Source: Nitrospira sp.
Lineage (GTDB): Bacteria; Nitrospirota; Nitrospiria; Nitrospirales; Nitrospiraceae
Length of the DNA stretch: 64,000 nt
NCBI GenBank assembly: GCA_009594995.1
Contig: VOPR01000015.1
Location: 62,001-126,000 of the forward strand
Reading direction: 5' to 3'
Below, one piece after another: positions 1 to 9,236 of the stretch (position 1 is its first letter; each line of letters opens with the position of its first letter). Both the position numbers and the translations under genes were made by a program. Below the pieces are notes generated by a model. That model was not told the origin of the DNA and did no database searches. It saw only the letters and a list, made by a program, of their open reading frames with translations.

Positions 1-1798
1 TGCCGAATCGCTCGCGCGCGCCGGGATCATCAAAGCGTGCCTGTCCGGGAAGGAACTCGGGGGCAACGCCCATGTCGACGGCGCCCTGCTCGTTAATTTC
101 TTCGGTGACGGTGGTCACCCCGGATCCCGGTTGGCCCAATTTCCCGGTGAGCCAGGCGAGGTCGATCAGTTTGAGTACGTTCTGATATCCGTTGGGGCGG
201 CGAACGATGCCTTCCGCGCACAAGGCCACGGCTCGCGGGGCTTCTGCAAAAATAGACGCCACCTCGCGGATCTGTTCGACGGCAACGCCGGTCTGTGCGG
301 AAACCTGGTCCAGCGATACCTGCGCTACGGCTTGTTTCAGAGCCGCAAATGCCTGGGGATGTTGTGCGGCAGCCGTTTCATCGACCAGATCCTGCTCAAT
401 TACGGCTTTCACAAGCCCGTCGATCAGCAACGCTTCCGTACCTGGTTTCACGAGGAGCGGATGGGAGGCGAGCTGAGCGATATTGGTATTGGAGGAGTCT
501 ACGACGATGACCTGCGAGTGATACACGCGGATGGCTTCTTTGATTCGGACTGCCGTCAGCGGGTTGGTCTCGGTAACATTGGAACCGATGACGAGGATGG
601 CCTTGGCTTTAGTCAGGTCTTCCCAGTCGTTGAGCGGCCTGCCAACGCCGACGGCATGACGGACGGCGTGAACATAGTTCAGGTGGCCGTAGCGCGCGCT
701 GCTGTCGAGTTGGTTGGTTCTGAGCCCGGCACGCATGAGCTTTTGGAACAGATACAGCTCTTCGTTCGTGCAGCGGGCAGTGATGAGTCCTGCGATCGAC
801 TCCGGCCCGTGCTTGCGGTGAATATCAGACAACCGGTCGATGACGGTCTGCATGGTGTCGAGCCACGGCGTTTCCGTCAGTGTATCCCCGGTGCGGACGA
901 GAGGCTGTCGCAACCGCTGCTCGCTGTCGATATATTGAAATCCGAATCGACCACGGACGCATAGCCCGCCGTGGCCCTTGGCGGTTTCGGTCCGGTCGCC
1001 CCATTTATTCTTCCAGGACAGCGGAGACGTGACACGAACGACTTCCGTATCCTTGGTCTCGAGGTGCATTTGGCAGCCATCACCACAATAGTTGCAGGTG
1101 GTTGTGGTTTTCTTCATCTGCCATGGTTTGTAGAGATACTTTGAATATTTGTTGGTAATGGCGCCGACGGGGCACACGGCCAAGCAGTCACCGCAGAACT
1201 CGCAGGCGAGCGGCTGATCGCCTTTGGCCACGACCTGGTTGAATCCGCCCTTCTTCATGAATTGCAGCGCATCGATCATCAAGACGTCTTTGCAGACGTT
1301 GATGCATTCGGCGCACGCGATGCAGCGATTCATGTTGAAATCCAGCACCAGGCTTCGGGTGTCTTCGGGGATGAACTTTTGTTTGGCGTTGGCAAGGTTG
1401 GTGACGCCATGCTGAAACGCCATGTCTTGGAGTTCGCAGTGTCCGTCTGCGTCGCAGACGGGGCAGTCCAGCGGATGAACGGAAAGATGTTTTTCGACGG
1501 CCTTTTTACGGGCGGCAAAGAGGTCATCGCCGTCCGTCCTGATCACCATGCCGGCCGCCGCCTTGGCAGTGCAGGAGCGAACCGGAGCTTTTTTCCCTTC
1601 CTGCATGACGAGGCACATTCCGCAGGAGCCGAACGGGTCAAAGGTATAGTGGTAGCACATGGCGGGAATGATCTTGCCCGTGCTGGCAATGACGTCGTAA
1701 AGCGAGACGCCGTCCTTGGCCGATACCGTTCGACCGTCGATCGACAGTTCAATGGTCGCGGCTTCGACGTCGGGATTGGTCGCTGGTTTCAAACCCAT
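1..1798 (-). CDS. nuoG: NADH-quinone oxidoreductase subunit G (NuoG), 3' part beyond window
   Basis: This is the large iron-sulphur subunit of respiratory complex I, in the peripheral arm that passes electrons towards quinone. The frame starts at the ATG at 1798 and stays open to base 1, so about 599 residues are visible and the C-terminus is missing. The N-terminus is a 2Fe-2S ferredoxin domain with cysteines at residues 48, 59, 62 and 76 (the FGSCGMC motif). Further Cys/His-rich 4Fe-4S segments follow, then a molybdopterin-oxidoreductase-like region. It lies 81 bases downstream of nuoD in the same direction, with no nuoE or nuoF between them. Family assignment is firm; the end is unknown. 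Confidence 0.93.
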   Translation of the reverse strand, partial: MGLKPATNPDVEAATIELSIDGRTVSAKDGVSLYDVIASTGKIIPAMCYHYTFDPFGSCGMCLVMQEGKKAPVRSCTAKAAAGMVIRTDGDDLFAARKKAVEKHLSVHPLDCPVCDADGHCELQDMAFQHGVTNLANAKQKFIPEDTRSLVLDFNMNRCIACAECINVCKDVLMIDALQFMKKGGFNQVVAKGDQPLACEFCGDCLAVCPVGAITNKYSKYLYKPWQMKKTTTTCNYCGDGCQMHLETKDTEVVRVTSPLSWKNKWGDRTETAKGHGGLCVRGRFGFQYIDSEQRLRQPLVRTGDTLTETPWLDTMQTVIDRLSDIHRKHGPESIAGLITARCTNEELYLFQKLMRAGLRTNQLDSSARYGHLNYVHAVRHAVGVGRPLNDWEDLTKAKAILVIGSNVTETNPLTAVRIKEAIRVYHSQVIVVDSSNTNIAQLASHPLLVKPGTEALLIDGLVKAVIEQDLVDETAAAQHPQAFAALKQAVAQVSLDQVSAQTGVAVEQIREVASIFAEAPRAVALCAEGIVRRPNGYQNVLKLIDLAWLTGKLGQPGSGVTTVTEEINEQGAVDMGVAPEFLPGQARFDDPGARERFG

Positions 1799-1879
1799 GA
1801 AATTACCTCAAGTAAAAAGCAACGGGGCCGGAGAAAATAATGCTGCCCCTCACCTTTTCCTTTTGCGCTGTATCGGTCT

Positions 1880-3127
1880 TCATCGATCGCATTCACCCAT
1901 GACGATGTCGTATGTTCCGAAAATCGTCACGGCGTCCGCGATCATGTAACCTTTCGACATATGATCAAACGCGCCCATATGAATAAACGACGGCGCGCGG
2001 ATTTTCAGCCGGTACGGTTTTCCGCCGCCCGTGCTGACGATGTAGAAACCCAACTCGCCCTTGTGGGCTTCGGTTCCGCAGTAAATTTCCCCGGGAGGTG
2101 CGTTGAATCCCTGCGAGAACAATTTGAACTGCTGAATCATGGATTCCAGGTTGGTGAACACGCGCTCTTTGGGAGGCAGGGTCACGCTGGGCACGTCCGC
2201 CATGATCGGCCCTTCCTGGATCTGCTCAAGGCACTGGCGGATGATCTTGACGCTTTCGTACAGCTCCTGGACGCGAATCCAGTACCGATCATATGTGTCG
2301 CCGTTCTTGCCAACCGGGACGCTGAATTCACACTTGGGATAGGCGGAGTAGGGTTCGTATTTGCGAAGATCGTAGTCAACGCCGGAGCCTCGCAGCGTCG
2401 GTCCGCTCAACCCGAAGCTCAACGCATCCTCCGCTGAAATGACGGCGACGCCTTTCGTCCGTGCGAGCCAAATACGATTCTTCTCCAGGAAGATGACGTA
2501 TTCGTCGATCTTCGGGGGGAAGTAGTCGAGAAACTGCTTAAGTTTGGCGAACAGGGAGGGGGTGAAGTCACGCTCAACACCTCCGATGCGATACCAACTG
2601 GTCGTCAGGCGGGCACCGCAGAGTTCATCGAACCAATCCAGCAGAATCTCACGGTCCCGAAAACAATAAAAGAAGACGGTCATCGCACCGATGTCGAGGG
2701 CTTGCGTCCCCAGCCAGAACTGGTGTCCGATAATGCGCTGAATTTCGGCGACAATCGTGCGTAGGTACTCGGCGCGATCCGGCACCGTGATGTTCATCAA
2801 CTTTTCAACGGCCCGGCAGTAGGCAAAGTTGTTGTACATCGCGCAGACATAGTCGAGGCGGTCCGTGTGCGGGATGAATTGATGATAGGTGCCCTCTTCG
2901 GCCAGTTTTTCCACGCCGCGGTGAAGAAAGCCCATGACTGGAGTCGATTTGACCAATCGCTCGCCTTCCAGCTCCAGGATGACCTTTAACACCCCGTGAG
3001 TGCTGGGGTGCTGGGGACCCATATTGAGCAGGAGTTCTTCCGTTCGGAGCGTCGGAAGTGTTTCGCTCTCCGGATGCTCGGGATCGACTTTATAGACTGT
3101 AGTTCTTTGATCTTCGAACTGTGCCAT
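1880..3127 (-). CDS. nuoD: NADH-quinone oxidoreductase subunit D (NuoD, 49 kDa)
   Basis: This 415-residue subunit helps to form the quinone-reducing site of complex I at the junction of membrane and peripheral arms. The family signature near the N-terminus is present (LNMGPQHPSTHGVL), followed by GFLHRGVEKLAE. The C-terminus ends in the DIVMGECDR motif typical of the NiFe-hydrogenase-like fold. Length is normal for a stand-alone NuoD, so this genome does not use the fused NuoCD seen in enterobacteria. It sits 29 bases after nuoC in the minus-strand nuo operon. Confidence 0.97.
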   Translation of the reverse strand: MAQFEDQRTTVYKVDPEHPESETLPTLRTEELLLNMGPQHPSTHGVLKVILELEGERLVKSTPVMGFLHRGVEKLAEEGTYHQFIPHTDRLDYVCAMYNNFAYCRAVEKLMNITVPDRAEYLRTIVAEIQRIIGHQFWLGTQALDIGAMTVFFYCFRDREILLDWFDELCGARLTTSWYRIGGVERDFTPSLFAKLKQFLDYFPPKIDEYVIFLEKNRIWLARTKGVAVISAEDALSFGLSGPTLRGSGVDYDLRKYEPYSAYPKCEFSVPVGKNGDTYDRYWIRVQELYESVKIIRQCLEQIQEGPIMADVPSVTLPPKERVFTNLESMIQQFKLFSQGFNAPPGEIYCGTEAHKGELGFYIVSTGGGKPYRLKIRAPSFIHMGAFDHMSKGYMIADAVTIFGTYDIVMGECDR

Positions 3128-3156
3128 GATCGCTCAGTGATCCAAAAGTGCCGCTC

Positions 3157-3654
3157 TTAACGGGTCGGTTCATCCAAAAATTCGAACGTGTCGCGCCACC
3201 CCTTGCCGCGGAGCGGAAAGTCTTTTCGCAAAGGGTATCCTTCCTCATATTCGTCCGGCATCAAGATGCGACGAAGATCAGGGTGGTTGCGAAACCGGAT
3301 GCCCATCATGTCGTACACTTCGCGCTCCATGAAATCCGCGCCTTTCCACACGTCGGTCAGAGAGTCCACGAGACAGTCCGATTCCGGCACTCGCGTTTTC
3401 AGGCGGATGCGCTGCCGGGTTCGAATCGAATAGGCCTCGTACACCACTTCAAAACGTTCCTCGTCGTCAGGCCAGTCCACCGAGCTCACATGGACGATGT
3501 AATCAAACCGCAGAGCGGGGTCGTCCCGCAGGAACCGGGCCACATCGTGCAGATGTTCACGTTTGACCGTGACGGCAACGTCCCCGCGCCATTCCACCAC
3601 TTTTGTGCAGGCGCCGGGAAACGTGTCCTCAATACGTTTTGCTAGCTGACTCAT
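3157..3654 (-). CDS. nuoC: NADH-quinone oxidoreductase subunit C (NuoC, 30 kDa)
   Basis: This 165-residue accessory subunit of the peripheral arm of complex I binds next to NuoD. The 30-kDa family signature is visible in the second half (EREVYDMMGIRFRNHPDLRR, then a PLRKDFPL motif). It is separate from NuoD. It follows nuoB by 18 bases and precedes nuoD by 29 bases, so it is translated from the same operon transcript. Nothing is missing relative to the family. Confidence 0.96.
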   Translation of the reverse strand: MSQLAKRIEDTFPGACTKVVEWRGDVAVTVKREHLHDVARFLRDDPALRFDYIVHVSSVDWPDDEERFEVVYEAYSIRTRQRIRLKTRVPESDCLVDSLTDVWKGADFMEREVYDMMGIRFRNHPDLRRILMPDEYEEGYPLRKDFPLRGKGWRDTFEFLDEPTR

Positions 3655-3672
3655 GCAGTCGATTTCCGTCCG

Positions 3673-4200
3673 TCAGACCTTCAGGGCGTCCTTCACTTCT
3701 TTCGGTTGCGAGAGGAACACCCGCTTTTGCATGATGCGCTCTTGCAGTTTCAGAATGCCATCGAATAAGGCCTCCGGAGTCGGAGGGCATCCGGGCACAT
3801 AAATATCGACCGGCACAAAGCGATCGACTCCCTGCACCACGCTGTAACTGTCGTAAATGTTTCCCGATGTCGCGCAAGATCCCATGGCAATCACGTATTT
3901 CGGTTCGGGCATTTGGTCGTAAATTTTACGAATTACCGGCGCCATGCGGCGGCAAACCGTCCCTGCGACGATCATGAGGTCTGATTGGCGGGGCGAAGCG
4001 CGGAACACGCCGGCTCCATAACGGTCCATGTCATAACGGGATGAGACGGCAGCGATCATTTCAATGGCGCAGCAGGCTAGTCCGAAGGTCATCGGCCAGA
4101 GAGAGCCCTTTCGGGCCCAATTTACGGCCTTTTCAACCGTCAGGGTAATGACATCAGGGGAGCCGTCTTTATCGTGGCCGCCCAGTTGGATTAATCCCAT
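3673..4200 (-). CDS. nuoB: NADH-quinone oxidoreductase subunit B (NuoB, PSST)
   Basis: NuoB carries the terminal 4Fe-4S cluster (N2) that hands electrons to quinone. The cluster ligands are visible: the adjacent cysteines of GLACCAIEM, the cysteine of [10 protein letters not shown] and that of [11 protein letters not shown] longer frame opens at 4221. I chose the ATG at 4200, giving MGLIQLGG and 175 residues, because AAGGAG lies 7 bases upstream of it. The gene overlaps the 3' end of nuoA by 10 bases, which suggests translational coupling. Confidence 0.95.
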   Translation of the reverse strand: MGLIQLGGHDKDGSPDVITLTVEKAVNWARKGSLWPMTFGLACCAIEMIAAVSSRYDMDRYGAGVFRASPRQSDLMIVAGTVCRRMAPVIRKIYDQMPEPKYVIAMGSCATSGNIYDSYSVVQGVDRFVPVDIYVPGCPPTPEALFDGILKLQERIMQKRVFLSQPKEVKDALKV

Positions 4201-4574
4201 TCCAAAGCTCCTTTTCGCCACGCGTACACATAGGCGACGAGGAAGAGTCCGATGAAGATCAGCATTTCCACGAGGCCAATCAAGCCGATTTTGTTGAAGA
4301 CGATGGCCCAGGGATAGAGAAAGATGACTTCCACATCGAAAATAACGAACAGCATGGCGAAAATATAATAGCGCACGGGAAACGGCATTCTGGCATCGGA
4401 GAATGGTTCAGATCCGCACTCATAGGTGGAGAGCTTCTCCGGTTCCGGGTACTTCGGTTGAACGAAATAGCTGATCAGCAACGTGCCCACGCCGAACGCA
4501 AGGGCGATGAACACAAAGACCAATACAGGAAAATATCGACTTAGGTACTCTAAGAGGAGCTCGGAACCGGCCAT
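4191..4574 (-). CDS. nuoA: NADH-quinone oxidoreductase subunit A (NuoA)
   Basis: This is a small membrane subunit of complex I with three hydrophobic helices: residues about 11-35, 60-85 and 90-112. The family signature is present: YECGSEP, then [22 protein letters not shown]. The frame can start at a TTG at 4589. The ATG at 4574 is preferred because GAGG lies 9 bases upstream, giving 127 residues. It is the first gene of the nuo operon. Its stop codon lies inside the start region of nuoB. Confidence 0.95.
   Translation of the reverse strand: MAGSELLLEYLSRYFPVLVFVFIALAFGVGTLLISYFVQPKYPEPEKLSTYECGSEPFSDARMPFPVRYYIFAMLFVIFDVEVIFLYPWAIVFNKIGLIGLVEMLIFIGLFLVAYVYAWRKGALEWD
4208..4213 (-). promoter_or_regulatory. 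Shine-Dalgarno site deciding the nuoB start
   Basis: On the minus strand the sequence AAGGAG lies 7 bases before the ATG at 4200 and inside the end of nuoA. The upstream in-frame start at 4221 has no such site at the right distance. This supports the shorter NuoB. Confidence 0.7.
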
Positions 4575-4627
4575 TGGCTCGAACCTCAACAGGTTTGAGG
4601 GCTTATAGGGCTATTTAGGAGGTCGGA

Positions 4628-4657
4628 ATCTTAGCCCCTGCCTATTTTTAATAGCAA
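4628..4657 (-). promoter_or_regulatory. Candidate sigma-70-type promoter of the nuo operon
   Basis: On the minus strand TTGCTA (4652-4657) and TAAGAT (4628-4633) are separated by 18 bases. Initiation would be near 4621 and give a leader of about 46 bases before nuoA. Both hexamers are imperfect, so this is only a plausible promoter. The rest of 4575-4741 shows no other strong feature. Confidence 0.3.
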
Positions 4658-4741
4658 GCGCACAAAGGACCTAGGTCTTTAGTCCCGAAAGTCCTAGAAT
4701 GTGAATACTGTCCAGCAGTTAGGAGGGAGGGTCGATCGAAG

Positions 4742-4963
4742 CTAGGAATGCGGACTGTTTGTGCTCTTCTTCAGCGGTGTCGACGAATTGTCGGCGGAGT
4801 GCTGATCACTGGTGGCCGCCGGCCTCATCTTATTGGCCGGAGTCTTCAGACCGCTTGAAGGGGATCCGGTGCCGATATCCCATTCCGAGGCCATAACAGT
4901 GGTGGATCGAACCTTCGTTCTGCGGGGCATTTGGGTGTTGATGCGTCGTTTTTCCGTTCCCAT
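4742..4963 (-). CDS. Small hypothetical protein
   Basis: This is a 73-residue hydrophilic protein with a basic N-terminus (RRINTQMPRRTKVRSTT) and a Ser/Thr-rich C-terminus. I recognise no domain. Support comes from a GAGGGG ribosome-binding site about 8 bases before the ATG at 4963 and from its place in an otherwise empty 550-base gap between nuoA and the divergent secreted protein. Overlapping frames on the same strand (4830-5105 and 4846-5193) have poorer start context. It could be non-coding. Confidence 0.4.
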   Translation of the reverse strand: MGTEKRRINTQMPRRTKVRSTTVMASEWDIGTGSPSSGLKTPANKMRPAATSDQHSADNSSTPLKKSTNSPHS

Positions 4964-5125
4964 TGTGCCACCCCTCGGGTCCGCTTCTGCGAAGTTGGTT
5001 CTGTCGCGGCTTCACGATAACACCCGTGGAGACCTGAAGCAAACCATTGCGCGCCAGCCGGTTTCTTGACAACCCCCTGCTCTTTGCTAAGGTTGCTACA
5101 GACAACCCTCCTAGGTGTGATCAAT

Positions 5126-6691
5126 ATGAGGACACTATTTATGCGCGCCAGCCTGACCATCCTGTCCTGCAGTCTCATGGCCATAGCGGCCATCCCGGTT
5201 CACGCTCAGAATGCGCAAAGCGTGCGAATGGGTGAAGCCGCGCTGACCTATGCCGCCGGGTCGATTCGACAGGACATGCCGATCGAGGGCGTCATCAACG
5301 TCATTACCGGAGACAGCCAATTCTCCGGCAACCGGATGATGTTGGGTTGGTCCGGGACAGATACGCTCTATCTCAAGCTGAAGAATCCCGGCGAGGCGGC
5401 ACTGGGCGACCTCTACACGGTGTACCGCCGGTCTCGGAAGGTGTTTCATCCTATTACGAAGCAGTATCTGGGCTATGTGATTAACCGGATCGGCGTGGTG
5501 AAAGTCATTCAACTGGATCCGGTGCTCGTCGGGGTTCAGGTTGTTCGGTCCTATGCTCCGCTCTCACCCGGTGATCCGGTCATGCGTTTTACGCCGCCCT
5601 CCGCTGAAGAAATCAGCGAGTCCGCCTCCTCCGGGGCAGACGTCGAAGGCATGATCGTCGAGTTGCAGGCAGACAAACATATGTCGCTCGTGTCGCAGGG
5701 CAATGTGGTGTACCTCGATAAGGGACAAGACGACGGCCTCCGCCCCGGTGACTACTTGGAAGTATTTCGCACGGGTGGAGGGTTACCCGAGCGAAAAATC
5801 GGCGAAGTACGGGTGCTGGCGACTGAACCTCACACGGCTACAGCAGTCTTGTCCAAGGCCTCGGCACGTGCCTTGGTCGGTGACCGTCTTCGCTCCAAAC
5901 ATGGCTCATCTGTCGAGGCGATGCAAACTGAAGGCGGAGAGGGAGACCTCCCGGTAGCAACCGCGCAGCCAGTGATGGTCTCGAAAGTGAATCCCTCCGT
6001 GACAGATCTCACTGAGTCCCGTGCGGCCGGCAAGCTGAAAACCGAACGTACGCGTGGGGGCCTGAGAGTCAACCTGGATGATCTGGCGGACCAGTTGGAA
6101 TATGAATCCGGGGAAGTGAAGGTGAAACCCGCAGGCGTGCCCATTCTTGAGAAACTGACCGAGTATTTAACGAAGACGGCCGGCTCTCAGCAGGTGCGGG
6201 TGGAAGGTCATTCGGATAACATGGAGATCGGGCCGTCCTTGAAGGGTGTCTTTCCCACCAATTGGGAGTTGTCCAAGGCCCGTGCGGCGGAGATCGTACG
6301 CTACTTAATCGAGAAGGGCGGCATGGATTCCGCGAAGCTGTCCGCGGTGGGCTATGGAGCGAGCCGGCCGGTTGCCAGCAACGGGACGGAAGAAGGACGC
6401 AAGAAAAACCGCCGCATTGAAGTCGTGCTTGAGTCGTCTGAAGAAGCCACCCCGGCGCAACCGGCGAAAGCACCGGCCGCTGAAAGTGACTCGTTGCCCG
6501 CACAGTTTACGTACAACCAGATGGACGCGGCGCCCGTGACCCCTACTGCCGGCTCGCCGGCTGTGTCGGTCAACCCGTCGGGACAGGCTCCGTTGGACGT
6601 GACAACCGATCGTCCCGCTTCTGTCTCTGATGTCGCAGTGCCGGTTGCTCCCGGTGACGCTCCGTCACCCTCGCCGGCTCCTGGTTCCTAG
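5126..6691 (+). CDS. Secreted protein with C-terminal OmpA peptidoglycan-binding domain
   Basis: From the ATG at 5126 the protein has 521 residues and a signal peptide ending near the VHAQ site (residue about 28). An in-frame start at 5066 would put 20 extra residues before that signal, so it is less likely. The N-terminal half is a beta-rich region resembling LysM/FlgT-like cell-envelope proteins. The OmpA/MotB-like domain covers about residues 335-440, with NWELSKARAAEIVRYL and GRKKNRRIEVVL. A Pro/Ala-rich tail of about 80 residues follows. It probably anchors to peptidoglycan from the outer membrane or periplasm. No operon partner is apparent. Confidence 0.8.
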   Translation: MRTLFMRASLTILSCSLMAIAAIPVHAQNAQSVRMGEAALTYAAGSIRQDMPIEGVINVITGDSQFSGNRMMLGWSGTDTLYLKLKNPGEAALGDLYTVYRRSRKVFHPITKQYLGYVINRIGVVKVIQLDPVLVGVQVVRSYAPLSPGDPVMRFTPPSAEEISESASSGADVEGMIVELQADKHMSLVSQGNVVYLDKGQDDGLRPGDYLEVFRTGGGLPERKIGEVRVLATEPHTATAVLSKASARALVGDRLRSKHGSSVEAMQTEGGEGDLPVATAQPVMVSKVNPSVTDLTESRAAGKLKTERTRGGLRVNLDDLADQLEYESGEVKVKPAGVPILEKLTEYLTKTAGSQQVRVEGHSDNMEIGPSLKGVFPTNWELSKARAAEIVRYLIEKGGMDSAKLSAVGYGASRPVASNGTEEGRKKNRRIEVVLESSEEATPAQPAKAPAAESDSLPAQFTYNQMDAAPVTPTAGSPAVSVNPSGQAPLDVTTDRPASVSDVAVPVAPGDAPSPSPAPGS

Positions 6692-6697
6692 TTCTAG

Positions 6698-6733
6698 ACG
6701 GCGGCTGGTTTTCTAAAAGAGGCCAGCCGCCGT
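6698..6733. terminator. Strong hairpin between the OmpA-domain gene and priA
   Basis: ACGGCGGCTGG at 6698-6708 is the exact reverse complement of 6723-6733, giving an 11-bp GC-rich stem with a 14-base loop. It begins 6 bases after the stop codon of the OmpA-domain gene. There is no clear T run on the plus strand, so termination efficiency is uncertain. Confidence 0.5.
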
Positions 6734-6851
6734 TCGTATTCCCGCTTCTGCTTCTCACGATCTCCTTTCGTGTCTTCCTCAGGTTTATCCGTAACGTCTT
6801 TCTTTCGCCGGTCGTCATTGTTGCTCCAGTCCGGTGTTGTTAGAATGCCGC

Positions 6852-9230
6852 ATGCTCGACCAACCTTCGGAGGTCGCCCCACCGGCGGTTTCTGCGCCTT
6901 CTCCAGCCTATGTAGATGTGCTGTTGCCACGTCGGCTGCAGCGACCCTTCACGTATGTGATCCCTACCGAACTCAAGGGGCAGGTCATCGTCGGGCGTCC
7001 GGTGGTCGTGCCGTTTGGATCACAAGACCTTCTAGGGCTGGTCATTGCGATTCACCACCGGCTTCCAGCCGGGGCACCAGAGCAGGGCCTGAAAGCCATC
7101 CGCTCGTTGGGTGAGTCGTCGCCGGACCATCTGCTGACTTCCAGCCAGATCGAGTTGAGTCGCTGGGTAGCGGAACGCTACGCTGCACCCTGGGGCCAAT
7201 GTATCAAACTCGTTCTGCCCCCCGTCGACCGGGCAGGCCGGTCTCAGCCCCGGTATGTGCCGACGGCGCAGGCCCTGGCCAATCCCCCCTCCCTAGAAGA
7301 TTTGGGAACGCTGGAAACTGACTTGCTCGCGCGCTTGCGGCGGCGTCCTAAGGGCATTTTGGCGACCACGCTTTTGCCGAGCGATAAGCCTCGTACGGCG
7401 CTCGCGTTACAGTCTCTGATCCAGAAAGGGCTGGTGGTTCGTCGTGATGAAGCAGTCGCCCCGAGGATCCCCCGAGCCACAAAGGGGCGAGGCTCGCAAT
7501 CAGGGCAGGAACTTTCTGCGGGGGTGGCGCTTTATTCCCAAGACCTGCCATCTCCGGTGGCTGCTCCATGGCCGGCTCAATTCGAGCAGGCGCTCGAGCA
7601 GGAGGCCTCTATGCCGCTACTGCTTGAGGGGCGTCGCGCCACGAGACTTTGGTGCCTTGTCCATGCCGTACAGGCCACCGTTCGCCGTGGAAGGCGTGCG
7701 TTGATCATCACGGGTGATGTCGAGAATGCAGGCCGATTGGCCGGATGTCTGGCCTTAGCGGGAGAACGGCCGGTGCTTTTGCATAGCGGCCTTTCCGCGA
7801 AGGAGCGTGCGGCGGTGTGGCATGCGGCGCAGGATGGTTCGGCCACGATTCTCATCGGCACTCGCATGGCTGTTTTTGTGCCTCTGGAGAAGCTGGGGTT
7901 GGTGTGGGTGGAAGGTGAGGACGATACGTCCCTCAAGGAAGAGCAGGTGCCTCGATATCATGCGCGGGAGGTCGCACAACAACGCGCTGTCCGCGACCGT
8001 GCTGTCTTGGTGCTGGCGTCGAACCATCCCTCTCTCGAGAGTTGGGCAGCGGTTCAGCAGGGTCGTATGACGCCTTGTGTGTACCTGGATCCGGGACAAG
8101 GTCCGGATGTGCAGGTGATTGACGTGAAGGGATATTTCAGCGACTCGTCAGCGGGGACGTTCTTGTCGCCACCGCTGATCGAAGGAATACGTGAAGCCTT
8201 GCGGCAGAACTGTCTGTCGATCCTTTATCTCAACCGCAAAGGATTTGCGAGTGTGTTGCATTGCGGGGATTGCGGGGCGATGCCTCAGTGCGATGCTTGT
8301 AGTGTTGCGCTGACGTTTTTTCGGCGGAGCAATCACGTGCGGTGCCACTATTGTGGTCGCACCAAACCCGTGCCGGAACAGTGTCCGCGGTGCCAATCGT
8401 TCAAGTTGGAACCGGTGGGGTCTGGGACGGAGCGAATCGAAGAGTCGGTTCGGCGGATATTTCCACAGGCGCGCGTGGGGCGCGTGGACGGCGAGACGAT
8501 TCGTCGTCCCGCTGATGCGCGAGCGTTCAGCCGACTATTCGCGGCGGGCGAGCTGGACATTGTGATCGGCACGCAGATGTTGTTCCGATTAGGGCTACAG
8601 GGACAGGCTGCATGTGTCGCGGTGCCCGATGCAGATGCCGGTCTTCATGTCCCGGATTTTCGTTCTGCGGAACGGATGTATCACGCTCTTCTCGACGCCG
8701 CCGAATTGTCTCGGCCTGCCCACGCCGGCGGCCGGCTGCTCGTCCAGACCCGGTTTGCAGATCATCATGCGATCCTGGCGGTGGCCTCCGGGGATGACCG
8801 AGTTTTTCTCGAGCAGGAGCAGGCTTTCCGGCAGATGCTTCAATATCCGCCCTGGACCTGTCTTATCAGGCTCGATGTGTCGGGGACGTTGGAACCGGCG
8901 GTGGCTCAGGCCGCCCATCGTTGGGCGGCGCGTCTACGAGCACTGATTGCGGGCGGGGAAACGGCGGGCACAGGAGGTAACCGGGGCGTGAATCCGGCGC
9001 CGGCCTCCGTCGGCCTGGGTTTGGCCCCGAAGCAGATTGTTGTCCTGGGGCCTTCCCCGGCGCCGCACGCGATGGCGCGAGGGCGGTATTCCTGGCAGCT
9101 CCTGGTTAAATCCGGTTCTCTTGAGGCCGGCAGGGACGTGGTTGTTCAGACGCGCGAGGAATTGGAACGAGAGTCCCGGCGGGGTGGCCTCCGGTATGAT
9201 ATTGACGTCGATCCGGTGTCGATGACCTGA
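6852..9230 (+). CDS. priA: PriA-like primosomal protein with degenerate ATPase motifs
   Basis: PriA recognises abandoned replication forks and restarts them. The protein has about 792 residues and the PriA order: N-terminal DNA-binding domain (LPRRLQRPFTYVIP), helicase core, and a zinc region with eight cysteines around residues 470-515 (CGDCGAMPQCDAC then CHYCG and CPRC). The helicase core is altered. The usual Walker A GxTGSGKT is replaced by LLEGRRATRLW near residue 260, and the DEEH box by WVEGEDDTS. PRYHAREVA is kept. It is therefore unlikely to hydrolyse ATP. A GTG at 6834 is an alternative start. UniProt notes the same loss for actinobacterial PriA proteins. Confidence 0.88.
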   Translation: MLDQPSEVAPPAVSAPSPAYVDVLLPRRLQRPFTYVIPTELKGQVIVGRPVVVPFGSQDLLGLVIAIHHRLPAGAPEQGLKAIRSLGESSPDHLLTSSQIELSRWVAERYAAPWGQCIKLVLPPVDRAGRSQPRYVPTAQALANPPSLEDLGTLETDLLARLRRRPKGILATTLLPSDKPRTALALQSLIQKGLVVRRDEAVAPRIPRATKGRGSQSGQELSAGVALYSQDLPSPVAAPWPAQFEQALEQEASMPLLLEGRRATRLWCLVHAVQATVRRGRRALIITGDVENAGRLAGCLALAGERPVLLHSGLSAKERAAVWHAAQDGSATILIGTRMAVFVPLEKLGLVWVEGEDDTSLKEEQVPRYHAREVAQQRAVRDRAVLVLASNHPSLESWAAVQQGRMTPCVYLDPGQGPDVQVIDVKGYFSDSSAGTFLSPPLIEGIREALRQNCLSILYLNRKGFASVLHCGDCGAMPQCDACSVALTFFRRSNHVRCHYCGRTKPVPEQCPRCQSFKLEPVGSGTERIEESVRRIFPQARVGRVDGETIRRPADARAFSRLFAAGELDIVIGTQMLFRLGLQGQAACVAVPDADAGLHVPDFRSAERMYHALLDAAELSRPAHAGGRLLVQTRFADHHAILAVASGDDRVFLEQEQAFRQMLQYPPWTCLIRLDVSGTLEPAVAQAAHRWAARLRALIAGGETAGTGGNRGVNPAPASVGLGLAPKQIVVLGPSPAPHAMARGRYSWQLLVKSGSLEAGRDVVVQTREELERESRRGGLRYDIDVDPVSMT

Positions 9231-9236
9231 TGTGAG

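Noticed and set aside
131..964. Long plus-strand frame over the left edge
   Set aside because: It is the antisense of nuoG, whose minus-strand frame is continuous, in phase with a good ATG at 1798, and shows clear Fe-S motifs.
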